From Sipunculus nudus (lineage: Eukaryota; Annelida; Sipuncula; Golfingiida; Sipunculidae), in the NCBI GenBank assembly GCA_026874595.1, contig CM049308.1:72946624-73010623 (forward strand): a stretch of 64,000 nt of DNA, in the 5' to 3' direction. Positions within the stretch are counted from its first letter, which is position 1; each line of letters starts with the position of its first letter. Positions 11,301 to 23,308 of the stretch are shown piece after piece. The position numbers were made by a program, and so were the translations under genes. The notes under the pieces are model-generated. The model saw nothing but the letters and a program-made list of their open reading frames with translations. It was not told the origin of the DNA and made no database searches.

Positions 11301-13171
11301 AATGAATGCATCATGTTTCACAGAGAAGTTTGTTACGTACAATATCTGAAATTACTTAGATTAAAGCCGCTATGTCAACTGGAGACGTTGTTAGGTTTGT
11401 CAACGAAAATAAATTTGTTATGCGGCATATATCAAGTAAAAGAGGTGTTTCTTATTCGTTCTAATGCAATCCTGAAGACACTTCTGCTGAATCACACATT
11501 TCTTGCTCACAGAAACTTACGAGCTGTGTTTTTTATTCGCGGCAGGTAACCATACATTTACATCGTCAGCAAGGTAACATACAAGTGTATTTAAGCGACA
11601 GATGAATGTTATCAGTTTGATCACCTAAGAAGGTAATTCCACATCTCTTGTGTATCCGTCAAAGGAAACCTCATAAAACGACAACCCGAAGGCAATTTCG
11701 GTCTAAGTGTTGGTAGAGATATCATCGTCGGTCTCTGAGCTCGTCCATAGGTTAGTATCAGTTTTACCGCAAAGCTTTACATTACATTACTTCCGGCTTT
11801 TTGCATAAGGTTTGGAATTGCAAATAAATGTCCTGAAGTAAACGTACTAATTGCTCTGAAACCTTAATGTAGAAAAAATATAAAACGGTTTTACCCTAAT
11901 ACATGTTTTTTCTACTTTCATTTAAGAGCTGCGGTAATCAATTAAAGTCCCATGTCCGTCCATTTTGCCGTTAGCCATCCATCGAAGACATTAAACCATG
12001 TTGAAGCAATATTTGTTGAATGTAGGTTTTTCACGCTGACGGCATCCCTAGGTCTGCTTGTCCCCTGATAGTGTTTAACGCTACATAACAAACCAGACGG
12101 CGGGACTTTTACCTATTAAAGAAAAAATGTCTGATTTGCTGCGTCTCTTTCATGCCTACCACGACCGGTGGAAGCAGGGAAATAGTTATATCATTTTTTT
12201 TTTTTTATTTTGATAATATTTCGTGTTATAAACTATAACATTTGGAGGAAGCTTCAATCGCTCTTTTGAAATTTAAGTTCTCGCGTGATCTTAAATATTA
12301 TATGAGGTACACTTTAACTGCATGATTTTTATCTAATGTATTTATGTAATGTTGTTCATTCACCAGGATGTGAAACTAAGTCTGCGTAATCAGAAACTTA
12401 TTGGAAGTGGAGCTGGGCTTCGGGTATTAGAATTTAGACCTAGTTTTTATGTCCTTCCCCTAACCCTTCTCCAGTTAATGGAAAGAATAAAGTCATAGTT
12501 TATATGTCATGTAATTACAGTTTTCGTGTGTTTCTGGGAATGTGAATCCCGCAAATCACATTTCCCCTTATAAATGAATATTTGATTTTTCCTTAGGCTT
12601 TGACCACCAATTTCAGTTGTTTTAACCTAGTTCAGATTATGCAGGTATAAATAGACCTCGAGGCATTGCACTGCCTGCATTTAAAACAATCAGAGATACG
12701 ATAACGAATTATAAAATGAAATACAGCATCCCTCATCTTGTTGTTATACGACAATACATGTGATCTTATTTAAGTCTTAAAAAGCAAACAAAAATAGCTT
12801 AAGCTTAATAATTAAATCATATTATTGTTGAGGTTACGGTTTTCTCTATATTTCTTAGCAAGAATTGTGTTTCATCGATACGACGATACAGCATGCAAAG
12901 CGTTTCGGTATCTGTACAGATGTGGTGTATCGATATTTAACGATATATCGGTCTATAGAGGCAGCCCTAATCTGCGGTGGGTATCAAAACTGGCTGATTT
13001 GCAAAAAGTGACCTTTGGTCAGAGATTCAGTTACAGATTAGAGATTTTCCCCTGAAAACTATTTTGACCTACGGTTCAAGGTCCTACGATACATAGCAGT
13101 GATGTAGTCGAGTCCACACCATTCACACCTACACTTCTGTACAGAATATGTTGTTCAAAGGATATCTCTTA
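11301..13171. repeat. 1.87 kb tandem array, unit 2
   Basis: Starts aatgaatgcatcatgtttca and repeats the landmark order of unit 1. The GATAC-rich block lies at about 12876-12970 and the invariant dyad at 12536-12567. Spacing to the next unit is about 1871 bp. No coding frame is conserved between units; the short frames over the GATAC block are by-products. Confidence 0.9.
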
Positions 13172-15040
13172 AATGAATGCAACATGTTTCACAGGGAAGT
13201 TTGTCACTAACATATGAAATTACTTACATTGAAGCTGCTATGTCACCTGAAGACGTTTTGACGTTTGTCAATGAAAATAAAGTTGTTATGCTGCATATAT
13301 CAAGTAAAAGAGGTGTTTTTTATATTTGTTTTAATGCAACTTGAAGACACTTCTGCTGAATGACACATCCCTTGCTCACAGACACGTACGAGCTGTTTTC
13401 TTTTTATTCGCGGCAGGTAACCATACATTTACATCGTCATCAAGGTAACATACAAGTGTATTTAAGTGGCAGATGAGTTATCAGTTAGATAATCCAGGAA
13501 GACAGTCTCCATTCACAGTATCCTTCAAGGGAAACCTCATACACCGACATCCCAGAGACAATTTCTGTCGAAGTGTTGGTAGAGATATCATCGTCAGTCT
13601 CTGAGCTCGTCCAAGGGTTAGTAGCTGTTTTACCGTAAAGCTTTACATTACATTACTTCTGGCTTTTTGCATAAGGTTTGCAATTGCAAATAAATGTCCT
13701 GAAGTAAGCGTACTAATTGCTCTGAAACCTTAATGTAAAAAAATATAAAACGGTTTTACCGTAATACATTTTTTTCCTACTTTCATTTAAGAGCTGCGGT
13801 AATCATTTAAAGTCCCATGTCTGTCCATTTTGCCGTTAGACATCCATCGAAGACATTAAACCACGTTGAAGCAATATTTGTTGAATGTAGGTTTTTCACG
13901 CTGACGGCATCCCTAGGTCTGCCTGTCCCCTGATAGTTTTTAACGCTACATAACAAACCAGACGGCGGGACTTTTACCTATTAAAGAAAAAATGTCAGAT
14001 TTGCTGCGTCTCTTTCATGTCAACCACGACCCGTGGAAGCAGGGAAATAGTTATATCATTTTTTTTTATTTTGATAATATCTCGTGTTATAGATTATAAC
14101 ATATGCGGGAAGCTTCAATTGCCCTTTTTAAATTTAGGTTCTCGCGTGATCTTAAATATCATGTGAAGTACTCTTTAAATGCATGATTTTATATAATGTA
14201 TTTATGTTATGTAGTTGATTCACCGGGATGTGAAACTAAGACTGCGTAATCACAAACATATTGGAAGTAGAGCTGGGCTTCGGGTATTAGAATTTAGACC
14301 TCGTTATTAAGTCCTTCCCCAACCCTTCTCCGGTAAGTTAATGGGAAGAATAAAGTTATGGTTAATATGTTATGTATTTACAGTTTTCATATTTGTCTGG
14401 GAATGTGAATCCCGCAAATCACATTTCCCCTAGTAAATTAATATTTATTTTTTCCTAGGCTTTTTCCATCAATTTCAGTTGTTTTAACCTAGTTCAGATT
14501 ATGCTGGTATAAATAGACCTCGAGGCATTGCATTGCCTGCATTTAAACAATCAGAGATACGATAACGAATTATAAAATGAAATACAATAATTACATCCCT
14601 TATCTTGATGATCATACGACAATACATGTGATTTTATTTAAGTCTTAAAAGGCAAACAAAAATAGCTTAAGCTTAATATATAATTCATATTATTGTTCAG
14701 CTTAGAGTTGTCTCTATATTTGTTAGCAGGAATTGTGGTTCATCAATACGACGATACAGCATGCAAAGCGTATCGGTCACCTTATCGATGTGGTGTATCG
14801 ATATTTATCAATATGTCGGTATATAGATGCAGCCTTAGTTTGCGGTTAGTATCAAAACTGGCTGATTTGCAGAAAATGACCTTTGGTCAGAGATTCAGTT
14901 ACAGATAAGAGATTTTCACCTGAAAACTATTTTGACCTACAGTTCAAGGTCCTACGATACATAGAAGTGATGTAGTCCAGTCCACATCATCCACACCTAA
15001 ACTTCTGTACAGAATATGTTGTTAAAAGAATATCTCTTAA
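13172..15040. repeat. 1.87 kb tandem array, unit 3
   Basis: Starts aatgaatgcaacatgtttca. Closest to unit 2 by eye. The GATAC block is at about 14741-14838 and the invariant dyad at 14399-14430. Confidence 0.9.
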
Positions 15041-16150
15041 ATGAATGCAACATGTTTAACAGAGAAGTTTGTCACTAACAAGATCTAAAAATACTTAGAT
15101 TAAAGCCGCTATGCCAATTAAAGACGTTTTTAGGTATGTCAATGAAAATAAAATTGTTATGCTGCATATATCAAGTAAAAGAGGTGTTTCTTATATTCAT
15201 TTTGAATGACACTTTACTTGCTCACAGACGGGTACGAGCTGTGTTTTTATTCGCGGCAGGTAGCCATACATTTACATCGTCAGCAAGGTAACATACAAGT
15301 GTATTTAAGCGGCAGATGAGTTATTAGTTAGAAAACCCGGGAAGACAATTCCCCATGTCTAGTGCATCCGTCAAGAGAAACCTCTTGCGGCGACATCCCG
15401 GAAGTAATTACTGCCGAAGAGTTGGTTGAGATATCATCGTTGGTCTCTGAGCTCGTCCAAGGGTTAGTAGCTGTTTTAACGCAAAGCTTTTACATTACAT
15501 TACTTCTGGCTTTTTGCATAAGGTTTGCAATTGCAAATAAATGTCCTGAAGTAATTGCACTAATTGCTCTGAAACCTCAATGTAGAAAAAAAAATAAAAC
15601 GATTTTACCGAATTACTTTTTTTCTGTTCTTTCATTTAAGAGCTGCGGTAAGCAATAAAAGTCCCATGTCCGTCCATTTTGCCGTTAGCCATCCATCAAG
15701 GACATTAAACCATGTTGAAGCAATATTTGTTGAATATAGGTAACTCACGCTGACTACATCCCTAGGTCTGCCCGTCTTCTGATAATGTTTAAAGCTACAT
15801 AACAAACCAGACGGCGGGACCTTTACCTAATAAAGAAAAGAATGTCAGATTTACTGCTTCTCTTTCATGTCTACTACGACCGGTGGAAGCAGAGAAAGAG
15901 TTATTTCATTTTTTTTATTTTGATGATAATTCGTGTTTATTTACTGACATGCGGAAAGTTTCAATCGCTTTTTTGAAATGTAATGTTTCCGCGATTGATT
16001 TGTCCCGCTTAAACTATCAAGTGCAGCCCTTTTTAATATTATTAACTTTGTGTACTTTGAATATATTTGAAGTGGGACTGGGCTTGGGGCTTAAGTGTTT
16101 ATACTTTAAAATAGCACCTGCTTTTTATTAAGCCTACCCCAGAAAAAATA
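15041..16150. repeat. 1.87 kb tandem array, unit 4, truncated and decaying
   Basis: Starts aatgaatgcaacatgttta and follows the unit order to the segment near 15950 (agtttcaatcgc). A weaker match continues into the A block (tatttgaagtgggactgggctt near 16066 against tattggaagtggagctgggctt in unit 2 near 12400). The half of the unit with the invariant dyad and GATAC block is missing. The start of the A duplication (16029) therefore lies inside this decayed unit. Confidence 0.75.
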
Positions 16151-16463
16151 GGATTATTTGGGTTGTTTAGAATATTGCTAAAATGTTTTACCATTTTAAG
16201 AGGGGCTATTTTAAGTCTCCCGAGTGCAAAATCTTCTTCCACTTCATCGTGACACACCATCCAAGTCAGAGAGCAAGTCCGAGTCCAGCCAACTCGAAAC
16301 TTAGTCCGAACCCTTGATGTTCGGGTCCAAGTTCACTTTCGAGTCTGAGATATCTGAAATCATTATTAAAAGAAATATAATATAGAAATTTGTAATTAAA
16401 ATAAGTATTTTAATGTTTGTTTACAAATGCTCTTACTCTAATGTTTCGTTACAATAAGGTGCC
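16029..16463. repeat. Block A (435 bp)
   Basis: Identical in length to block A' at 17198-17632, with about three substitutions (for example aactcgaaactta versus atctcgaatctta). Starts ctttttaatattattaac and ends aataaggtgcc. Inside is a GAGTCC/GTCCGAG-rich stretch (about 16260-16345). A similar GAGTCC-rich stretch occurs at 18800-18870. Confidence 0.93.
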
Positions 16464-17197
16464 TGTAAATATACTTGTACATATCTTATTGTCACAGAAT
16501 CCAACTCAAAATCTATATTTTAGTTTAACTTTTAGAAGAAAAAAAAATAGCCAACATTCCTCATCTCATTTAACACATCCTCCCAACCCCGACAAAACAT
16601 CCGTTTACCGGGTTTATCAGCTAGTATGTATTTATAATCTAAACAAACATTTGCAGGTAAATGCGTCTCCTTTGAGTTATAAACTTATTCAATAGTAAAT
16701 GCCTCTGTTGTAAAGAAAAAAAATTAATAAAAACAGTAAAAATACACGAACATGTATACATCCTGTTTTTCCGCAAGGTACCGTGAAAGGGAGGATGCCC
16801 ATCAACTAATGAATGGTTAATATTGCTGTCTAACTGTAGCATCAAAGTTTCACTCTAATATCGATTGCTCAACGTTCCGCTTCGGTCCAAAGCGACCCCA
16901 TATTATATAATTAGCTGAAATACTCAGCATAAATGTCAACAGAAGTATCCTAGACAAAGATAGAACTTGACACTTCCTGGAAAAGGTGGCTCCTATAATT
17001 CATAGTGGCTGAAATTTTGATGCAATCATTCAAAACCTAAAGGGTCAGTATTCTATATATCAGCTTAAATCAACAACAATTCAATAATTGATATTATCCT
17101 GCTGGTAGTTCATGTTTAATTTTATCGTGTATTTTAACGATTAATTGGTTAAATCCAGCAGTTTCATCTGTTACATATCACACTTTCCCCTAGGGCT
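16464..17197. repeat. Block B (about 734 bp)
   Basis: Matches B' at 21471-22202 with few changes; an insertion cctctgttg near 16700 is absent from B'. It contains no recognised gene. B is joined directly to A on the left and to A' on the right, with ctct shared at the B/A' junction. Confidence 0.93.
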
Positions 17198-17632
17198 CTT
17201 TTTAATATTATTAACTTTGTGTACTTTGAATATATTTGAAGTGGGACTGGGCTTGGGGCTTAAGTGTTTATACTTTAAAATAGCACCTGCTTTTTATTAA
17301 GCCTACCCCAGAAAAAATAGGATTATTTGGGTTGTTTAGAATATTGCTAAAATGTTTTACCATTTTAAGAGGGGCTATTTTAAGTCTCCCGAGTGCAAAA
17401 TCTTCTTCCACTTCATCGTGACACACCATCCAAGTCAGAGAGCAAGTCCGAGTCCAGCCATCTCGAATCTTAGTCCGAACCCTTGATGTTCGGGTCCAAG
17501 TTCACTTTCGAGTCCGAGATATCTGAAATCATTATTAAAAGAAATATAATATAGAAATTTGTAATTAAAATAAGTATTTTAATGTTTGTTTACAAATGCT
17601 CTTACTCTAATGTTTCGTTACAATAAGGTGCC
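17198..17632. repeat. Block A' (second copy of A)
   Basis: Second copy of 16029-16463. Where A continues into B, A' continues into unrelated block C (gatggcgagctaaagc). Confidence 0.93.
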
Positions 17633-18697
17633 GATGGCGAGCTAAAGCTTGGTATATATAGTCTTTTTAGTGTGTATACAGACGAAGCCAGTTATTTACA
17701 AGTTTGTTCACCAAAAATTATGCTTATTTGCAAGCATTTCTGAAAACCAGAACCATTTCTTTTATATTATTATCAAAAAGCGCCGCATAATCAGCAGCAC
17801 AAACTTCCGATTTACGCAAGGGAAAATATGGACAGAAAGGTAGAAAACTCACATTAACTGCAAGTACTAAACTGAGTCGGTGATTTGTGTTTGGATAATC
17901 CTTAAAATTATCAAAGACTGGAACCTAAATAGTAGGCACTTTGATAATTGCAGGTGCGATATAGAGATTGGCTGACATTACATATGTACAAAGGGCTTTA
18001 ATTACATGTACTCAGTGAGGCATTTCGGTACGGTAAACAACACTTTTCTCTGATGCAGGTTGACAATGGCAGATCAAAGTTGCGTCATGCATTTCAAACA
18101 CCATGTTCACCGGAGCAACTCATAATTGGTTTGAGTTTAAAAAGTCTTTTTTTATGACGAACACACTTTGTGTGTAAGCTGTCCCATAGTTTGATCCTTT
18201 GACGATACTCATCAGAGAATTTTCAAATGCGGTGATTTAAACTTGATATCAAGTCTCAGTGCCAGATAGATCACTTTTACGCATTGGAGACACACGTGCA
18301 GGACACAGCCCAACATACCGTAAATAAGAGGCGGATCACAGAGATCGTCAAGTGTTTATGTGATGTAAATTACATAAGAAATCTTTTATATTTTATTCAT
18401 TACTCTATTTTAAAAATTAGCAGTATATTACCTTCGTTAATATATGTGCCTTGAATGGCATGGCTTTTAATTTTTGTTCTTGCAAATTAACTATTTTTAA
18501 TAAAAGTTACAAAACACTGCTGTATTAATCTTTATCACCATGCAAAGAGTGTTACAATACTTATGCCAAGGTAACTAGATATTCGGCGGTCAAATTGATC
18601 ATTCGGCTTCTCATTGGCCCTTACACATGCTAAAAGGGGAACTTCGCTTTAACGCAACTTCGGTTTATTGCAATTAATTTGCTAGACAAAAAAATCT

Positions 18698-18741
<44 letters not shown>

Positions 18742-20206
18742 TTTTGTTAAAAGTTTGCGCATATGTTTATATGATATAAAAGTGGAAGATCCGTCCTTCT
18801 ACTGGTCTCGAGATGGACTCGGCCTGATTTCTCGAGTCCTCAGCTCGGAGTCCAAGAACAAGTCATGCATCACTGGTAGCATTTCCCAGTTTTAGCTCAG
18901 GTGCTGGCACATCGCTCGCAGATCTCAAGCTTTAACATATTTTGAAAATTGGTCATGGGAATGATTACCCGTAACACAAGTTAAACTAGCCCAAGATATC
19001 ATACGTTGAAAAAGATATGTTGCTTTACCATTGTAGCAACAATATATTTAACTAGCACTTATTATAAACTAAAATGTGTAGTCGGAGCCTTCACATCGCC
19101 ACACTCAGAAGACAATGCCATACTTCAGTGAACTGATTTTCAAACCTAACGGCACAGCAAGCAATACCCCTTATACTACGCTCCTTAAGCAGCGGTTACT
19201 CTATGCTCAACTATATTCGCTCCACTAACCGCTGCACGAAACCGCGGTCGCCGGTCAATTTGGCCACCAGGCGGTGCTGTCTCTAAATAAATTCCCTCCT
19301 GCTTAATATTTAACCATCCCCCGTTGGTAAACAGAGGATGCTTGGTGTATTTGAGTTGTATAAATGTATAATATACTATTTGGTGAAGAGCACTTAGAGC
19401 TTTATATTGATAAATTGGGAATTATATGTTGTCGGATCTGTATTTACCCATTGCAATTAATAAACCATCGCTTATTTATGGTAAAAAATGGTTCAAAAGG
19501 TTTAACAGATAAAAAAAGATGGTATATAAAATATACATGTAACAAGTAATTGTATTGTTGTAAATTTATTATTGATAAATAAAACTAGATGTCAATAATG
19601 ATACATAATAAGAAAAGAAACCTATAAGAAATGAAACTTAAAACTGCTTCATTTTATAACAGAGCAATATGATATTGGAGAAATGATTTGACTAATTTTA
19701 TACTTATTGTATCAGGGTTATTTTTGTGAAAAATATAAAATTAGAAATCTGCATTCTAAGGAATGCAAGCCTCCGCCATGTATATTGTAATAACCCTATA
19801 TTTAAAACTCAGATACACGCGTTAAAAGCATGACTAGAATCACAGTGAAACTCAGAAAAAGAACGTATCCCGCAATAACGGTATGGCGATATTTTAAGAG
19901 TGCAACGCGTAAAAAAATCGTGAGAACGACAAAGCAGATCTGGAGGCGGAGATGTTCATACTGAATTCTGTCGAGTCCTTCATCTGATGATGAACGAAGA
20001 TGAGGCGCTAATGAGCTGTGTCACAAACAAAGAAAGGGCGACCTCCAGTGATTAGAGAAGGCTGTAGGAAAGAAGTCTATCTATGACGTGGATGTCTGGG
20101 AGCACGGGAGTAGCGTATGAATCCGTGTATGTACATAACGCTGAATTTAACCGTAAATTCAAAGACGTAATTACTTTGATAAATTAAACTCATCAAGATC
20201 AATGTG

Positions 20207-20217
20207 TATATAAAAGG
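20207..20217 (+). promoter_or_regulatory. Isolated TATA-box-like sequence
   Basis: TATATAAAAGG matches an animal TATA box well and lies in locally less AT-biased sequence (ggtgacagcccgc follows). No coding region or splice signal downstream supports a transcript, so this may be chance. Confidence 0.15.
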
Positions 20218-20998
20218 TGACAGCCCGCTAGATAAAACCTGTGCGGTGTTTATATTTGGCGTAGCGCCATTTTATTTGTTTCATTAAGGCACACATTATG
20301 ACGCTCTGTTTGGGCAATCCTTTTTTCATAATAATGACGGAATAGAGTTGCTTCCTCCCTTGAAATTCTTTCTTTTCTTTTTCCCGTGAACATGCACCAT
20401 GTTAGTTTTCATATAATAACAGTTATTTTTTCATTGGTACGTGTGTAGTATTATCAAACTTACTTATATTTCCTCAATACACGCGATAATTTAGAAATTC
20501 TTCAATATAAATATACATACTATATATAAATACATGTCTAATATGTATACAATGAAGTGGGTCTACTTTTGTCCTCAATGTTCTCTGAAACCGCGTTGCG
20601 TAAGACACTGTGCAATACTTCATTTCAAAGGTTATTGTTTCCGCAGTGACCTCGCCGATAAGAGAATAAATAATATTTAACGTACACATCATTTTGAGTG
20701 ATTTTTGCGTGTTTCTTAAATTGGATGGAGGTTACCACCGAAAACAGCCGAACTGCCGTCGGCTCGTCACAGGCTGGTTATATTCAAAACCTCAAGCGCA
20801 GGATTAAGGTGTATTATGCCTACCCTGCTGTCAGTGACCGATTTTAGCATGTTTGACCTGACATTTGACCATGTCGCTGATCCACTTGCAGGATAATTAA
20901 ATATGAACAACAGGTGATGCGATCCCTTGGCACTCATTGCTTATGTCAGCATGCAATAATGGGAGAAACGGATGGGGGGGGGTTAAGGAAATCCGGAA

Positions 20999-21163
20999 CC
21001 CCCCCCCCCCCCCACCCCTTTCAGCCGGCGCAACCTTTATTTACGGTTTGCAGCCCTTGTTTGCGATCTGGACTCTCCCTTTTTCGGTCCTGTGGACCAT
21101 TTTCAGGGTTTGAAATCCTTAAGAAAGGTTGCGGTGGCTGAAAAGAGGGGGGGGGGGGGGGGG
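20999..21163. repeat. Poly-C and poly-G runs flanking a dispersed repeat fragment
   Basis: A run of about 15 C (20999-21013) and one of about 17 G (21147-21163) bracket a segment with ttcagccggcgcaacc and tctggactctcccttttt. A related segment lies at 25775-25920 (tctggaccctctctttcagc and tgggttggacccctcc). Both look like pieces of one dispersed repeat family. Confidence 0.45.
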
Positions 21164-21470
21164 CAGACCCGCCGCCGCCATGGATCCGCTCTGCTACTTA
21201 CCAGGTATGCGCATTCCAATATCTTTCTTCGGGCATAGCTTCCTTGCCTTAAAACATACATTTAATTCATCTTTCATATCTCCTAACATCAATCTAGTCT
21301 TTATACGGCTAACAGTAATAATATATGTAACCAGTCAAAGATCTGTAAAAATCTAAAAGCCCCCGCGTCCCATTCCGGTTCGTAAATGTAAACATTATCA
21401 CTGACCAGGTCTTCATGATAAACATACCGATCTGTGAATTTCTTGCCACAAGCAAAGCGCCACAAAATAA

Positions 21471-22202
21471 CTGTAAATATACTTGTACATATCTTATTGT
21501 CACAGAATCCAACTCAAAATCTATATTTTAGTTTAACTTTTAGAAGAAAAAAAAATTAGCCAACATTCCTCATCTCATTTAATACATCCTCCCAACCCCG
21601 ACAAAACATCCGTTTACCGGGTTTATCAGCTAGTATGTATTTATAATTTAAACAAACATTTGCAGGTAAATGCGTCTCCTTTGAGTTATAAACTTATTCA
21701 ATAGTAAATGTAAAGAAAAAAAAAATAATAAAAACAGTATAAAATACACGAACATGTATACATCCTGTTTTTCCGCAAGGTACCGTGAAAGGGAGGATGC
21801 CCATCAACTAATGAATGGTTAATATTGCTGTCTAACTGTAGCATCAAAGTTTCACTCTAATATCGATTGTTCAACGTTCCGCTTCGGTCCAAAGCGACTC
21901 CATATTATATAATTAACTGAAATACTCAGCATAAATGTCAACAGAAGTATCATAGACAAAGATAGAACTTGACACTTCTTGGAAAAGGTGGCTCCTATAA
22001 TTCATAGTGGCTGAAATTTTGATGCAATCATTCAAAACCTAAAGGGTCAGTATTCTATATATCAGCTTTAATCAACAACAATTCAATAATTTGATATTAT
22101 CCTGCTGGTAGTTCATGTTTAATTTTATCGTGTATTTTAACGATTAATTGGTTAAATCCAGCAGTTTCATCTGTTACATATCACACTTTCCCCTAGGGCT
22201 CT
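21471..22202. repeat. Block B' (second copy of B)
   Basis: Second copy of 16464-17197. It ends at ccccTAGGGCTCT and continues gcaaacag into unique sequence, whereas B continues into A'. Confidence 0.93.
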
Positions 22203-22527
22203 GCAAACAGACAGCTCTGTCACCAACCGTAATGTTGTCCTTGGCTTGTCGAGCTCAATTCTAGAACCTGAGTTCTGTCACGTATTCCTGCGAGGAGATA
22301 TTTAATTTACCCGAACGCAGGGGAGATAATTACTTCAGTGTGCCGGTTAATACATCGACCTGTCTAAGAATGGTGGAAAACCTGATAACGTAATTTTTAT
22401 ACAGTTCCTTTCATGGAGGAGATGCATAATACCGAAGGCGCCCGATGCGCCTATCTTGACGAACGTAAGTGTATATCAGCACTATGAATAGTGTGATAGG
22501 TTTTGACGGCAAACGTCACACTTAACA

Positions 22528-22585
22528 TGACGTCACAAATGTAACCAATCCTCCGCTGACCAATAACGTTGCGGCTTAAAATAGC
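22528..22585. promoter_or_regulatory. Possible promoter element cluster: CRE plus paired CCAAT boxes
   Basis: TGACGTCA is followed by aaccaatcc and gaccaataa within 50 bases, a spacing like NF-Y and CREB target promoters. No transcript start or exon was found on either side. The nearest long frame points away on the minus strand and lies downstream on the plus axis, so it would not be driven from here. Confidence 0.2.
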
Positions 22586-22786
22586 CGGGGAACCTTGATA
22601 AATTAAAATCGAAATTTATTTATTTTACATGGATTGTACAAATAGTGATACTGATCCAATAAGAATATAACATCCTCAGGATCATGGGTTTGAAGAAATA
22701 TTTCTCGGAACTAGCAAGCACATGGACACGATTTGTTCCTGGATCTTAGTTTGCGTGTACGGGAGAAAAAAATATACCCAGAATCT

Positions 22787-23308
22787 TTAATATTCCTTAC
22801 CCATATAATATGGCATATAATATGAGAATGTTAATATATAGAAGAGTTCTAAAACGCAGAACCCCGGCTGTCTACAGCTGTAACTATTGGGGACGTTAGT
22901 GATAAACATAGGGAACTCTGGAGCAATAAGACTTGCGACCATTCTGGATGATCGGTGATTTAATAACAAGGCGAAGAGGACACCGTCAGCTTGCCATTGC
23001 CCGTGCCTGATGGGGTCTGAAAAATGGAGTATTACACCGTGCATAAAATCAACGCACATAAACTCCCCATAGGAGACGGCGTCCCGAGATCTCTTGACTC
23101 TAAACCACAGGAATGAGAAAAGAACAAGAACAAAGCCAATAATGGATACATGTAAATCTCCATGCCCTTGATTACTGCGAAGAAACCCCTCAGGACTGAC
23201 ATTCGGTTTAATTGAACTTTTATTGCCATGGCTTATTACAACGCGGGAAATATTGAATTTATTGCATCTTGGGGCTAAGCCGGTATTCCACTTTACGTTT
23301 GTTAGCAT
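22787..23308 (-). other. 173-codon open frame, coding status doubtful
   Basis: Longest ATG-to-stop frame in the window. The translation has one hydrophobic run (about residues 54-70, VSIIGFVLVLFSFLWF) and no recognised domain. A second frame overlaps it at 23032-23229 on the same strand. The region is less AT-rich than its surroundings, which lengthens chance frames. No family was recognised, and there are no flanking splice or promoter features. Could be a lineage-specific gene, a fragment of an exon, or chance. Confidence 0.12.

Larger units (their letters stand above)
17633..21470. other. Block C, 3.84 kb present between A' and B' but absent between A and B
   Basis: Unique sequence with no gene recognised. 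It holds a (TA)n tract (about 18700-18736), a GAGTCC-rich segment (18800-18870), a C run (20999-21013) and a G run (21147-21163). The G run is followed by a gacccgccgccgccatggatccgc segment typical of dispersed repeats. Its edges show no terminal inverted repeats, no clear target duplication and no poly-A tail, so it does not look like a simple transposon insertion. Frames inside are under 76 codons. Confidence 0.6.

Noticed and set aside
17633-21470. Block C as a simple transposon insertion
   Set aside because: No terminal inverted repeats, poly-A tail or target duplication at its edges.
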